From an uncultured Flavobacteriaceae bacterium (GTDB taxonomy: Bacteria; Bacteroidota; Bacteroidia; Flavobacteriales; Flavobacteriaceae): 7,550 nucleotides of DNA. Below, in pieces: positions 1 through 6,705 of the stretch; the stretch's first letter is position 1, and every line of letters begins with the position of its first letter. The DNA lies in contig CALITN010000061.1 in NCBI GenBank assembly GCA_938041595.1, positions 1-7,550 of the forward strand. Direction: 5' to 3'. A model generated the notes under the pieces. It was given only the letters and a program-made list of their open reading frames with translations. It ran no database searches and had not been told where the DNA came from. The position numbers and the translations under genes were made by a program.

Positions 1-113
1 AAGGAGGAAAAATAATCCTCCCGTTTGAAAAGCAATTCTGGAATGCACGCTTCGGACAGCTTACCGATCGTTTTGGAATTCAATGGATGGTTAACTGCAA
101 TTTAAAAGAATAA
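1..113 (+). CDS. VOC/PhnB-like protein, C-terminal fragment
   Basis: This is the end of a gene that starts left of the window; 36 residues are visible from position 3 to the TAA at 111-113. The tail contains FGQLTDRFGIQWMVN, which matches the closing strand of PhnB-like members of the vicinal-oxygen-chelate (glyoxalase/bleomycin-resistance) superfamily, where a W..RFG..xDxFGxxWmvn pattern is typical. The metal-binding and substrate residues lie upstream, so neither the reaction nor the presence of an intact active site can be judged. PhnB-like proteins are mostly of unknown substrate despite the old 3-demethylubiquinone methyltransferase label. The mutarotase begins 3 bp after the stop, so the two genes are probably co-transcribed. 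Confidence 0.75.
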   Translation, partial: GGKIILPFEKQFWNARFGQLTDRFGIQWMVNCNLKE

Positions 114-116
114 ATA

Positions 117-1007
117 TTGACTACTTATACCCTCGAAAACCAACATCTGAAAGCTGTTATTACCCCCTATGGTGCACGACTGCATCAGTTATGGGTTGCC
201 ACCGATCAAGGATGGATTAATGTGGTACAACATTGCCAAAAAATTGAGGACTATACAAATGACCCTTGGTACAAAGGAGCTGTGATAGGCCCTGTAGCAG
301 GGCGTCTTCGACAGCCTATTGTTGTTTCCGGTAAAACCATTGCAGTGGACGAAACCGATAAACCCTTACTTCATAGTGGCTCATTGGGCTGGAGTCATCA
401 AGAATGGACCTTACATTCTCAATCAAAAGAAGAACTAATCTTCTCATTGACTGCTGAGCAAACGACTAATAGCTTTCCTGGTAAGGTAAAGACTCATGTA
501 AGCTATCGTCTATTGGAGGCAACACTCTGTTTGGAATATCATGCGGAAAGCTCGATGCCTACACCGATAAATATGACCAATCACAGTTACTTTAATTTGG
601 CCCCTTCTCATACCTTTCAAAAACATCGACTTCAACTTAACGCCAAACAGCGTTTAGAAATGGATAGCCAACAGCTCCCCACCGGAAAGATTCTTGAAAA
701 CAACAGTCCTGAATACAATTTTTTAAAAGAAAAAGAAATAGGGGCTGTAACACTTGATGATTATTTCTTAATCCCCGACAGTGGTGCTGTAGGAAGTCTC
801 TTTCACCCTGCTCATGGTATTCGAATGGATATTAGCTCTAATCAAAATGGAGTGGTGGTTTTTACCCCTGCATCTTTTCCAGCTATCTGCTTTGAAACAG
901 AAGCCCCTCCAGACGCATTGTATCATTCACATTTTGAGAATATTCTTTGCACTCCTGAACGCCCCTATCTTCAAAAAGTACATTTTGCCTTTCGTATTAT
1001 TGAATAA
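117..1007 (+). CDS. Aldose 1-epimerase (galactose mutarotase family)
   Basis: This 296-residue cytosolic enzyme is predicted to interconvert alpha and beta anomers of aldoses such as galactose or glucose. GalM-family landmarks appear in order: GPVAGRL with Arg63 (family pattern GRxANRI), His86 in LLHSG, the catalytic-acid His156 in NMTNHSYFN, Asp214 in LDDYF, and the catalytic-base Glu260 in CFETEAPPDA. The essential His/Glu pair is therefore intact. The Asn that normally precedes the active-site Arg is Gly62 here and the usual HGG is HSG, so substrate preference may differ from classical GalM. It is somewhat shorter than typical GalM of about 340 residues. The start is TTG at 117: an in-frame TAA lies at 111 and the next in-frame ATG falls far inside the fold. 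The 3' end overlaps the opposing phosphatase gene by 11 bp. Confidence 0.9.
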   Translation: MTTYTLENQHLKAVITPYGARLHQLWVATDQGWINVVQHCQKIEDYTNDPWYKGAVIGPVAGRLRQPIVVSGKTIAVDETDKPLLHSGSLGWSHQEWTLHSQSKEELIFSLTAEQTTNSFPGKVKTHVSYRLLEATLCLEYHAESSMPTPINMTNHSYFNLAPSHTFQKHRLQLNAKQRLEMDSQQLPTGKILENNSPEYNFLKEKEIGAVTLDDYFLIPDSGAVGSLFHPAHGIRMDISSNQNGVVVFTPASFPAICFETEAPPDALYHSHFENILCTPERPYLQKVHFAFRIIE

Positions 1008-1557
1008 TCCGGAACCTACGTCCCAATCGCCAGAAAACATACCCAGCCAGCAGTCCAAACGAGGCTCCAGAAACTATATCTATAGGATAGTGAACTCCAA
1101 TATAAACCCTGCTATAAGCTATCAGTGCGGCCAACACGAACAATAAAACACGTATGCGGCCTGCTATCTTTCGAAAGGTCAAAAAGAATAAAGTAGCCAA
1201 GGCAAAAGAATTGGATGCATGCCCTGAAAAAAAACTAAACTGACCTCCACAACTGGCCTTCACCAAGCGCATTAATTCCTGAATGCCCGGTTCATGGCAG
1301 GGCCTTAAACGACCAAAACCATATTTGAATGCATTGGTGATCTGATCTGTAAAAGCAATCAATAGAATTACCCAGACGATTAAAAAGGCTGAAGAACGCC
1401 AATCATAGAATCGGCCATACACTAAAGTCAATACAAGATAAACAACCGCATTGGTGCCTTTATGGGTCAGTAACAGCCAAAAGGAATCAAAAGGAGGGCT
1501 TCCCAATTGATTTAAATACAAGAAGAGTTGTTGATCGAAATGTAATATACTGTCCAC
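997..1557 (-). CDS. PAP2-family membrane phosphatase
   Basis: This is a 186-residue integral membrane phosphatase of the type-2 phosphatidic acid phosphatase superfamily, which removes phosphate from lipid phosphates or pyrophosphates. All three signature blocks are present: KX6RP (Lys78, Arg85-Pro86), SGH with the catalytic-site His113, and SRX5HX3D (Ser149-Arg150, His156, Asp160). About five or six hydrophobic segments surround them, so the active site should face the outer side of the membrane. The likely substrate is undecaprenyl pyrophosphate, phosphatidylglycerophosphate or a lipid A phosphate; the sequence does not decide. The start is GTG, 2 bp after the stop of the small upstream gene, and the resulting N-terminus MDSILHFDQQLF suits the family. 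It is the last gene of the minus-strand block and runs 11 bp into the end of the convergent mutarotase gene. Confidence 0.92.
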   Translation of the reverse strand: MDSILHFDQQLFLYLNQLGSPPFDSFWLLLTHKGTNAVVYLVLTLVYGRFYDWRSSAFLIVWVILLIAFTDQITNAFKYGFGRLRPCHEPGIQELMRLVKASCGGQFSFFSGHASNSFALATLFFLTFRKIAGRIRVLLFVLAALIAYSRVYIGVHYPIDIVSGASFGLLAGYVFWRLGRRFRIIQ

Positions 1558-1559
1558 GT

Positions 1560-1787
1560 TTATTCTAGAGATTCCATTTCTTTATCATAAAAATCTAAGG
1601 CTCCCGCTATCAAAGAGGGTGTCATCTGCTCCAGCTCTTTTTCGTCTTCTTTATTAAAATCTTCCATCCAAAAAATAGCATCATTGGCTACATTGAGACA
1701 AAAACGAGGATATTCGGTATGAATTACATAGAGAGCTTCGGGTTGAGAAGAAGCATCGGCAATAAGATATTTTGGAAGTTCTGTCAT
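1560..1787 (-). CDS. Small acidic conserved hypothetical protein
   Basis: This is a 75-residue protein of unknown function with an ATG start. No signal peptide or membrane segment is visible, so it should be cytosolic. The N-terminal half (about residues 6-43) looks strand-rich, with the aromatic segment ALYVIHTEYPRFCLNV followed by AIFWMEDF. The C-terminal half (about 46-74) is a probable acidic helix starting NKEDEKELEQM and ending FYDKEMESLE. I recall similar short proteins in flavobacteria with the same IHTEYPRF...W.E.F pattern, but I know no assigned role. It sits 3 bp after the MATE gene and 2 bp before the phosphatase, so it is almost certainly co-translated with them. The position and the protein-like composition support a real gene rather than a chance frame. 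Confidence 0.8.
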   Translation of the reverse strand: MTELPKYLIADASSQPEALYVIHTEYPRFCLNVANDAIFWMEDFNKEDEKELEQMTPSLIAGALDFYDKEMESLE

Positions 1788-1790
1788 GAC

Positions 1791-3167
1791 TTAGGTGTTA
1801 TGGACTATCATTTTTTTGGTAAGGTACTGAAATCTCCAAAGCAAAAGCACCGCTGAAGCTGTGAGTCCTGAAAGAAGTCCTATCCAAATTCCTACGACAC
1901 CCCAATAGAGGATGAATCCTAGATAAACGGAAATGGGCAAGCCAAAGATGATATAGGCAAAAAAAACAATCCCTGCTGGGATGTTAACGTCCTGCAAGCC
2001 ACGAAGAGCCCCAAGAACGACTGCCTGTATGCCATCGGAAATTTGGAAAAATCCAGACACCACCAGTAATGAGGCAGCGAGACCCACTACTTCTAAAACA
2101 TTTTCTAAATCTGCCGCATTCCCTGTATCCAAATAAATCCAAGGTAAAGCTCCGTTGAATGATAGGAAGAAGACACAAAAAACCAGATCCAATAAGAGTA
2201 TTAAAAAAAACAGGGACAAGGCTACGCGACGCAATTCTAAAAAGTCTCTTCTTCCCAATTGATTCCCCACACGGATCATTGCAACTACCCCCAATCCCAT
2301 CGCAAACATATAAGTAATCGATGAAAGGTTTAAAGCAATTTGATTCGCCGCTTGAGGATTTTTTCCCAACATTCCCGACATCCAAATCGCGGCGGTAAAA
2401 AATCCAACTTCAAAAAACATTTGCATCGCGGAGGGGAAACCCAACTGAATAATCCGCTTTAAGAAGGTGCTTTGAAAACGGGTGACGCTTATCGCAGTAA
2501 TAAACTCTCGAAAACGAGGGTTTTTCCACATATAAACAAAAATAAAGGCTACCATCGTAAATCGAGAAGCAATGGTTCCAATAGCAGCCCCCTCGACACC
2601 CATTTTTGGAAAAAAAGCGATCCCAAAAATTAAAAAATAGTTGAGCACTACATTCACAATATTTCCCGAGAGTGTGGCATACATTGAGGGCCGTGTAAAA
2701 GATAATCCATCACAAAATTGTTTAAAGGCTTGAAAGGTCACCAAGGGAAACAATGACATAGAAACCCAAAACAAATAGGGAGACGCCAGTTCAACCACAA
2801 CATCTGGCTGCCCCATCATGTATAAAAGAGGTTTGGCAGACCAAACACCCAATGAAAGAAATAGCCCTAAAAGCACACAAAGCAACAGACTATTAAAAAA
2901 AATGCTTTTGTTCCGATCGGGATCGTTGGATCCGTCTGCTTGTGCAACCAGGGGGGTGATGGCTGTCGAAAAGCCAATCCCCAATGACATGGCAACAAAA
3001 ACAAAACTATTTCCCAAAGAAACTGCTGCCAGTTCGGCTGTTCCCAATTGCCCTACCATGATATTGTCGACAAGTTGCACCATCGTATGCCCAATAAGAC
3101 CCACGATAACAGGGGACGCCAGCTTAATATTATACCGAAATTCTCGGGTATATTGTTTGAAGTTCAA
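1791..3167 (-). CDS. MATE-family multidrug/cation exporter (NorM-like)
   Basis: This polytopic inner-membrane protein has about 12 hydrophobic segments and belongs to the MATE family, which exports drugs or organic cations using a Na+ or H+ gradient. In 458-residue numbering, Asp34 in VDNIMVGQLGTAELAA, Glu253 in FFEVG and Asp378 in QISDGIQAVVLG correspond to acidic residues important for cation coupling in NorM-type members, so a NorM-like mechanism is likely. Length matches the family. The start is uncertain. A TTG at 3203 gives 470 residues but overlaps the peptidase gene by 26 bp. I prefer the TTG at 3167, 10 bp after the peptidase stop, because it gives MNFKQYTREFRYNIKLASPV, where the conserved N-terminus of the family begins. 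The real substrate cannot be told from sequence. Confidence 0.92.
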   Translation of the reverse strand: MNFKQYTREFRYNIKLASPVIVGLIGHTMVQLVDNIMVGQLGTAELAAVSLGNSFVFVAMSLGIGFSTAITPLVAQADGSNDPDRNKSIFFNSLLLCVLLGLFLSLGVWSAKPLLYMMGQPDVVVELASPYLFWVSMSLFPLVTFQAFKQFCDGLSFTRPSMYATLSGNIVNVVLNYFLIFGIAFFPKMGVEGAAIGTIASRFTMVAFIFVYMWKNPRFREFITAISVTRFQSTFLKRIIQLGFPSAMQMFFEVGFFTAAIWMSGMLGKNPQAANQIALNLSSITYMFAMGLGVVAMIRVGNQLGRRDFLELRRVALSLFFLILLLDLVFCVFFLSFNGALPWIYLDTGNAADLENVLEVVGLAASLLVVSGFFQISDGIQAVVLGALRGLQDVNIPAGIVFFAYIIFGLPISVYLGFILYWGVVGIWIGLLSGLTASAVLLLWRFQYLTKKMIVHNT

Positions 3168-3177
3168 ATACTGCTTT

Positions 3178-4557
3178 TTACTTAGGGAGGTTAATTTGAT
3201 CAATAAGGTAGATCAAAGAAGTCATGGCGGCAGCACCCAATTCCAGTTCACGCTTGTTGACCGCATCAAAGGTGTCGTTTGCTGCATGATGATAATCAAA
3301 ATACCGCTGTGAATCGGGACGCAATCCTGCCAAAAGAACCTTTCCGTCCTTCAGTGGTCCAATATCCGCTCCACTGCCACCACGCGAAAATTCTCTAATT
3401 TGGTAGGGTTTCAAAAGAGGGAATAGTTGCTGTAATGCTTGGAATTGTTTATCGGTACAATCAAAGGAAAAACCTCGGGGCGTAAAACCACCTGCGTCCG
3501 ATTCCAATGCCATATAATGTTTTTCCTTGTTTCGCTTGGCTTCGGCAGCATATTTTGTACCTCCTCGAAGACCGTTTTCTTCATTCATAAACAGCACCAC
3601 TCGCAAGGTACGTTTGGGCTTAATGTTTAGTTTTTTAAACAGTCTCAGCACTTCCATTGATTGCACAATTCCAGCCCCGTCATCGTGGGATCCATCACCT
3701 AAATCCCAAGAGTCGAGGTGTCCCCCCACGACGATGATTTCCTCTGGTTTTTCAGTGCCTTTGATTTCTCCAATCACATTGTGTGAAGGAACATCAGGAT
3801 AGTTTTTACAGTTTTGCTTGAGAAAAAAACGAAGCCCGGGATTAAGCTTTAGCATAGAACTCAGTAGTTCTGCTCCATTGGTACTAATGGCAGCCGCTGG
3901 AATTCGCTGTGATAGAGGAATACCATCGTATTTAGTGGATCCCGTATGGGGGAAGTCATCCAAACGCAAATTCATAGAACGAACAATGGTAGCTACGGCT
4001 CCATATTTGGATGCCTCGGCAGCTCCCTTGGTTCGTTGATCAACTGCAGCTGAATAAGCTTCAAAAGTGCGAATGCTTTGTGCATTCATCGGTCGGTTGA
4101 AAAATACAATTTTCCCTTGAATAGCATCGCTCCCAATGGCTTTAAGCTCATCTAGGCTTTGCACTTCAACAACACCAGCACGAATACCGGCTGCAGGCGT
4201 TGCAATGGAACCCCCCAATGCACAAACAGGAACATTGATGGTATTTCCAGGGCTCGTTTCAATATTGGCATATTCAAAGGTGCCGCGCACCCATTTAGGT
4301 ACCATCACAGGTTGCAACCACACACGATCGAGTCCTAATTGTTCGAGTTCTTCCTTGCCCCACTGAACTGCTCTTTCAGCATTAAGAGATCCAGACAAAC
4401 GCCCCCCGATTTGATTGGAAAGATGATCCAACCATTGGTAGGACGCTCCTTCCGATAAACTGGCATCATAAATGGACGCAATGGTTGTTTCAAAATTGGA
4501 AGCTTGGGCATTCCCAATTAGGGGCAACGCCAACAAAAAGAATATAATTTTTCTCAT
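3178..4557 (-). CDS. Secreted M28 zinc metallopeptidase (carboxypeptidase Q-like)
   Basis: This 459-residue exported peptidase is predicted to cleave small peptides in the periplasm or outside the cell. Residues 1-19 form a signal peptide (MRKIIFFLLALPLIGNAQA) with probable signal peptidase I cleavage near Ala19. A PA-like insert occupies roughly 105-245, and the M28 catalytic domain lies at about 258-456. Two-zinc residues are visible: His280 in GGHLDSWD, bridging Asp292 in HDDGAG, catalytic-base Glu326 and ligand Glu327 in NEENG, Asp354 in LESDAGG, and His423/His424 in DYHHAANDTFD. The context PKRTLRVVLFMNEE and the HH..ND motif resemble plasma glutamate carboxypeptidase (carboxypeptidase Q) more than M28 aminopeptidases. 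No type IX secretion C-terminal domain is seen. The ATG is 8 bp after the response regulator stop. Confidence 0.93.
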   Translation of the reverse strand: MRKIIFFLLALPLIGNAQASNFETTIASIYDASLSEGASYQWLDHLSNQIGGRLSGSLNAERAVQWGKEELEQLGLDRVWLQPVMVPKWVRGTFEYANIETSPGNTINVPVCALGGSIATPAAGIRAGVVEVQSLDELKAIGSDAIQGKIVFFNRPMNAQSIRTFEAYSAAVDQRTKGAAEASKYGAVATIVRSMNLRLDDFPHTGSTKYDGIPLSQRIPAAAISTNGAELLSSMLKLNPGLRFFLKQNCKNYPDVPSHNVIGEIKGTEKPEEIIVVGGHLDSWDLGDGSHDDGAGIVQSMEVLRLFKKLNIKPKRTLRVVLFMNEENGLRGGTKYAAEAKRNKEKHYMALESDAGGFTPRGFSFDCTDKQFQALQQLFPLLKPYQIREFSRGGSGADIGPLKDGKVLLAGLRPDSQRYFDYHHAANDTFDAVNKRELELGAAAMTSLIYLIDQINLPK

Positions 4558-4565
4558 AACGCTTT

Positions 4566-5729
4566 TTATTTAGGTGCAAATTGCTTGATATCATTAACAC
4601 TAACAGGATTGCTCCCCAAAATCAATAGGCGCTCTACTACGTTGCGCAATTCGCGAATATTCCCCGACCACGGGTAATTTTGTAATTCTTTAATGGCAGC
4701 CGTTGAAAAGGCTTTGATTTCCATACGTTGTTCTGCTGCCAGTTGCTTCATAAAATGATTCGCCAAGAGGGGGATATCTTCAATCCGTTCACTAAGTGCG
4801 GGGACCTCAATGAGGATAACGGCCAAACGGTGAAAAAGATCTTCTCGAAAGCGACCCTCGTCAATTTCTTCTTTTAAATTCTTATTGGTTGCAGCTATCA
4901 CTCGCACTTCTACAGATATGTCTTTATCACTCCCTACACGTTGTACTTTGTTTTCCTGGAGCGCGCGCAGCACCTTTGCCTGAGCGGCCAAACTCATATC
5001 CGCGATCTCATCGAGAAAAAGCGTACCACCATTGGCCGCTTCAAATTTACCTGGACGATCTTTGATAGCCGAAGTAAAAGCCCCTTTAAGGTGTCCAAAA
5101 AGCTCACTTTCAATTAATTCCGAAGGAATCGCCGCACAATTAACTTCCACAAAGGGCGCCTTACTTCGGTGGCTTTTTTCATGTAATTGGTGCGCAACCA
5201 ATTCTTTCCCTGTTCCATTTTCACCGGTAATCAGAATCCTCGCTTCTGTGGGAGCTACTTTATCGATTAAGGCGTGTATTTCTAATAAAGAATCGGATTC
5301 ACCAATCATCTCATACTTCTTAGCAACTTTCCGTTTGAGTGCTTTGTTTTCCCCAACCAACGTTTTAACCTGCAATGCATTGCGAACGGCGGTCAGCAGA
5401 CGATTCAAATCAGGTGGCTTCGGAATAAAATCATACGCTCCCAACTTCATGGCCTCCACGGCTGTCTCCACGTTTCCATGCCCCGTTAACATAATAAACG
5501 GAACTTGAATGCTCTTTTTTCTTGCTTGTTGCAATACTTCAATGCCATCCATCTTGGGCATTTTAATGTCACAAAGAACCAAGTCAAAACTTTTCTTGCA
5601 AAGGGCTTCAAACCCTTCTTTACCGTTGATGGCTTCCGTGACGGAATAGGTCTTGTTTTCTTCCACTAAAATTTTGACCATCACACGACGAATGGGTTCT
5701 TCGTCTTCTATTAAAAGTATGTTAGTCAT
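4566..5729 (-). CDS. NtrC-like sigma-54 response regulator lacking an HTH domain
   Basis: This 387-residue protein has a receiver domain (about 1-118) with acidic pocket Glu8-Asp9, phosphoacceptor Asp54, Thr82 and Lys104. A linker helix (about 120-140) leads to a sigma-54-interacting AAA+ domain (about 141-372). Walker A is GENGTGKE (169-176), the sigma-54 contact loop is GAFTSA (216-221), and Walker B is GGTLFLDE (234-241). The arginine fingers are Arg295 and Arg301 in FREDLFHRL, and sensor II is WSGNIREL. It ends about 15 residues after the AAA+ lid, so the Fis-type DNA-binding domain of NtrC (about 40-60 more residues) is absent, and the GAFTGA loop is altered to GAFTSA. It probably activates sigma-54 holoenzyme, perhaps from solution. 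No kinase gene is beside it. Its ATG lies inside the mscS stop region (ATGACTAA), suggesting translational coupling. Confidence 0.94.
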   Translation of the reverse strand: MTNILLIEDEEPIRRVMVKILVEENKTYSVTEAINGKEGFEALCKKSFDLVLCDIKMPKMDGIEVLQQARKKSIQVPFIMLTGHGNVETAVEAMKLGAYDFIPKPPDLNRLLTAVRNALQVKTLVGENKALKRKVAKKYEMIGESDSLLEIHALIDKVAPTEARILITGENGTGKELVAHQLHEKSHRSKAPFVEVNCAAIPSELIESELFGHLKGAFTSAIKDRPGKFEAANGGTLFLDEIADMSLAAQAKVLRALQENKVQRVGSDKDISVEVRVIAATNKNLKEEIDEGRFREDLFHRLAVILIEVPALSERIEDIPLLANHFMKQLAAEQRMEIKAFSTAAIKELQNYPWSGNIRELRNVVERLLILGSNPVSVNDIKQFAPK

Positions 5730-6561
5730 TGGAAAAAGTATTTTTAGGGAGATGAACCACGCGTTGTGGAAAAGGTATTTCTATGTTATTTTCTCTAAAT
5801 GCTTTATCAATGGCAAAACGAATGTCGCTTTTTACGATATTGGACTCAAAACTGCGATTGATCGGTATTAGTAATTCAAAAAGCAAAGCACTGTCACCAA
5901 AATCATTGAAAAGCACCACAGGAAGTGGTTTTTTAAGAACCATACAATGTTGATTTGCTACCTCAAGCAACAATTCCCGTACCCGATCCACATCCGAGCC
6001 ATAAGCGACACCCACCATAATCGATTCTCGAGTAAGCGTACCGTTTTCAGTCCAGTTATAAAGTATGGAGGCCATAAATTTGTGGTTTGGAATAATCAAA
6101 ACCCGATTATCCCTTGTCACCGCACGAGTAGTACGAAGCTGGATGCGTTCCACTTTACCAATTTGTCCCTCTACTTGTATGATATCTCCTACATGAACCG
6201 ATTGATCGGCAAGGATAAAAATCCCCGAAATAATATCTTGAATAAAGGTCTGCAGAGCCAAACCAACACCTACTAACAAAGCGGCAGAAGCTGCGAAAAG
6301 AGTGGTTAGATTAAGGCCTACGGTATCAAAAGCCACCAGTGTGACCACTGTGTAAACAAAGTAATTGAAAAAAGTGAAAATCCCTTTGAATTTATCTCGA
6401 GCTTCATCGCTGAGCGCACGGCTTACAATTCTTCGAATTAACTTGAGAAACAGCCATGTAAGAAAATAAAAAACAATGGCAAGCAGAATAGACTTGGGAG
6501 TAATGACGACGGTCTTTCCCAAATGAAATTTGTAGGTAAGGAGATCTTGCAGGGATTTCAT
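5722..6561 (-). CDS. MscS-family small-conductance mechanosensitive channel
   Basis: This 279-residue inner-membrane channel should open under membrane tension and release small solutes on osmotic downshock. Its length is close to E. coli MscS (286). Three transmembrane segments are seen at about 23-42, 60-80 and 85-118. The last is the pore helix, rich in Ala and Gly (AASAALLVGVGLALQ, then DIISGIFIL). The beta domain follows with VGDIIQVEGQIGKVERIQLR and the conserved IPNH (157-160), then the mixed alpha/beta cytoplasmic domain ending in IEIPFPQRVVHL (260-271). The ATG at 6561 has no clear Shine-Dalgarno, as is usual in Bacteroidota. It is the first gene of the minus-strand block and overlaps the response regulator start by 8 bp. 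It must be expressed from a promoter in the short gap after the dnaJ terminators, or by read-through. Confidence 0.93.
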   Translation of the reverse strand: MKSLQDLLTYKFHLGKTVVITPKSILLAIVFYFLTWLFLKLIRRIVSRALSDEARDKFKGIFTFFNYFVYTVVTLVAFDTVGLNLTTLFAASAALLVGVGLALQTFIQDIISGIFILADQSVHVGDIIQVEGQIGKVERIQLRTTRAVTRDNRVLIIPNHKFMASILYNWTENGTLTRESIMVGVAYGSDVDRVRELLLEVANQHCMVLKKPLPVVLFNDFGDSALLFELLIPINRSFESNIVKSDIRFAIDKAFRENNIEIPFPQRVVHLPKNTFSND

Positions 6562-6588
6562 TCGAAGGTTGTTTTATCGAAGATAGTA

Positions 6589-6624
6589 TAAAAAACAAAA
6601 CCCACCCTTAGTAATAAGGATGGG
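6589..6624 (-). terminator. Rho-independent terminator, distal of two after dnaJ
   Basis: Read on the minus strand, a 10-bp stem (arm 6624-6615, CCCATCCTTA; arm 6610-6601, TAAGGGTGGG) closes a 4-base loop, with one G-U wobble. It is followed at once by TTTTGTTTTTTA. On the plus strand the same stem would hold a C-A mismatch, which fits a minus-strand terminator for dnaJ. It ends only about 27 bp before the mscS start codon. Confidence 0.75.
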
Positions 6625-6638
6625 AAAAAATTGCTATG

Positions 6639-6668
6639 AAAAAGAAAAATAACACTAGAATTAGTGTT
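6639..6668 (-). terminator. Possible first (proximal) terminator after dnaJ
   Basis: On the minus strand a perfect 7-bp inverted repeat (AACACTA at 6668-6662, TAGTGTT at 6657-6651) with a 4-base loop is followed by ATTTTTCTTTTTC. The stem is short and AT-rich, so it would be a weak terminator alone. Its place between the dnaJ stop (6706) and the stronger hairpin at 6601-6624 suggests a tandem pair. Confidence 0.5.
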
Positions 6669-6705
6669 GCTGTAAATATATTGCTTTTTTTGCTTCAATT
6701 CCAAA

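Noticed and set aside
814..1146. 110-codon plus-strand frame over the mutarotase end
   Set aside because: It overlaps mutarotase in another frame and the phosphatase in antisense; no conserved features.
1984..2385. 133-codon minus-strand frame inside the MATE gene
   Set aside because: It is an alternative frame of a clearly conserved transporter; the product is Cys/Gly/Ser/Arg-rich and not protein-like.
2818..3312. 164-codon plus-strand frame across the MATE and peptidase junction
   Set aside because: It lies antisense to two well-supported genes and shows no recognisable motif.
1501..4520. Recurring CCCAATT words (near 1502, 2255, 3045 and 4513) as a dispersed repeat
   Set aside because: They are only seven or so bases, irregularly spaced, inside coding sequence of unrelated genes, and fit chance plus codon use.
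5032..5508. 158-codon plus-strand frame opposite the response regulator
   Set aside because: It is fully antisense to conserved AAA+ and receiver coding sequence, and its translation is low-complexity in Ser/Ala with no family character.
6578..6598. Bacteroidota-type promoter for mscS (TATCTTCG near 6585-6578, TATACT at 6590-6585)
   Set aside because: The -7-like box departs from TAnnTTTG, and the nearest TTTG is only about 10 bp upstream instead of about 19-21. It is too weak to annotate as a feature.
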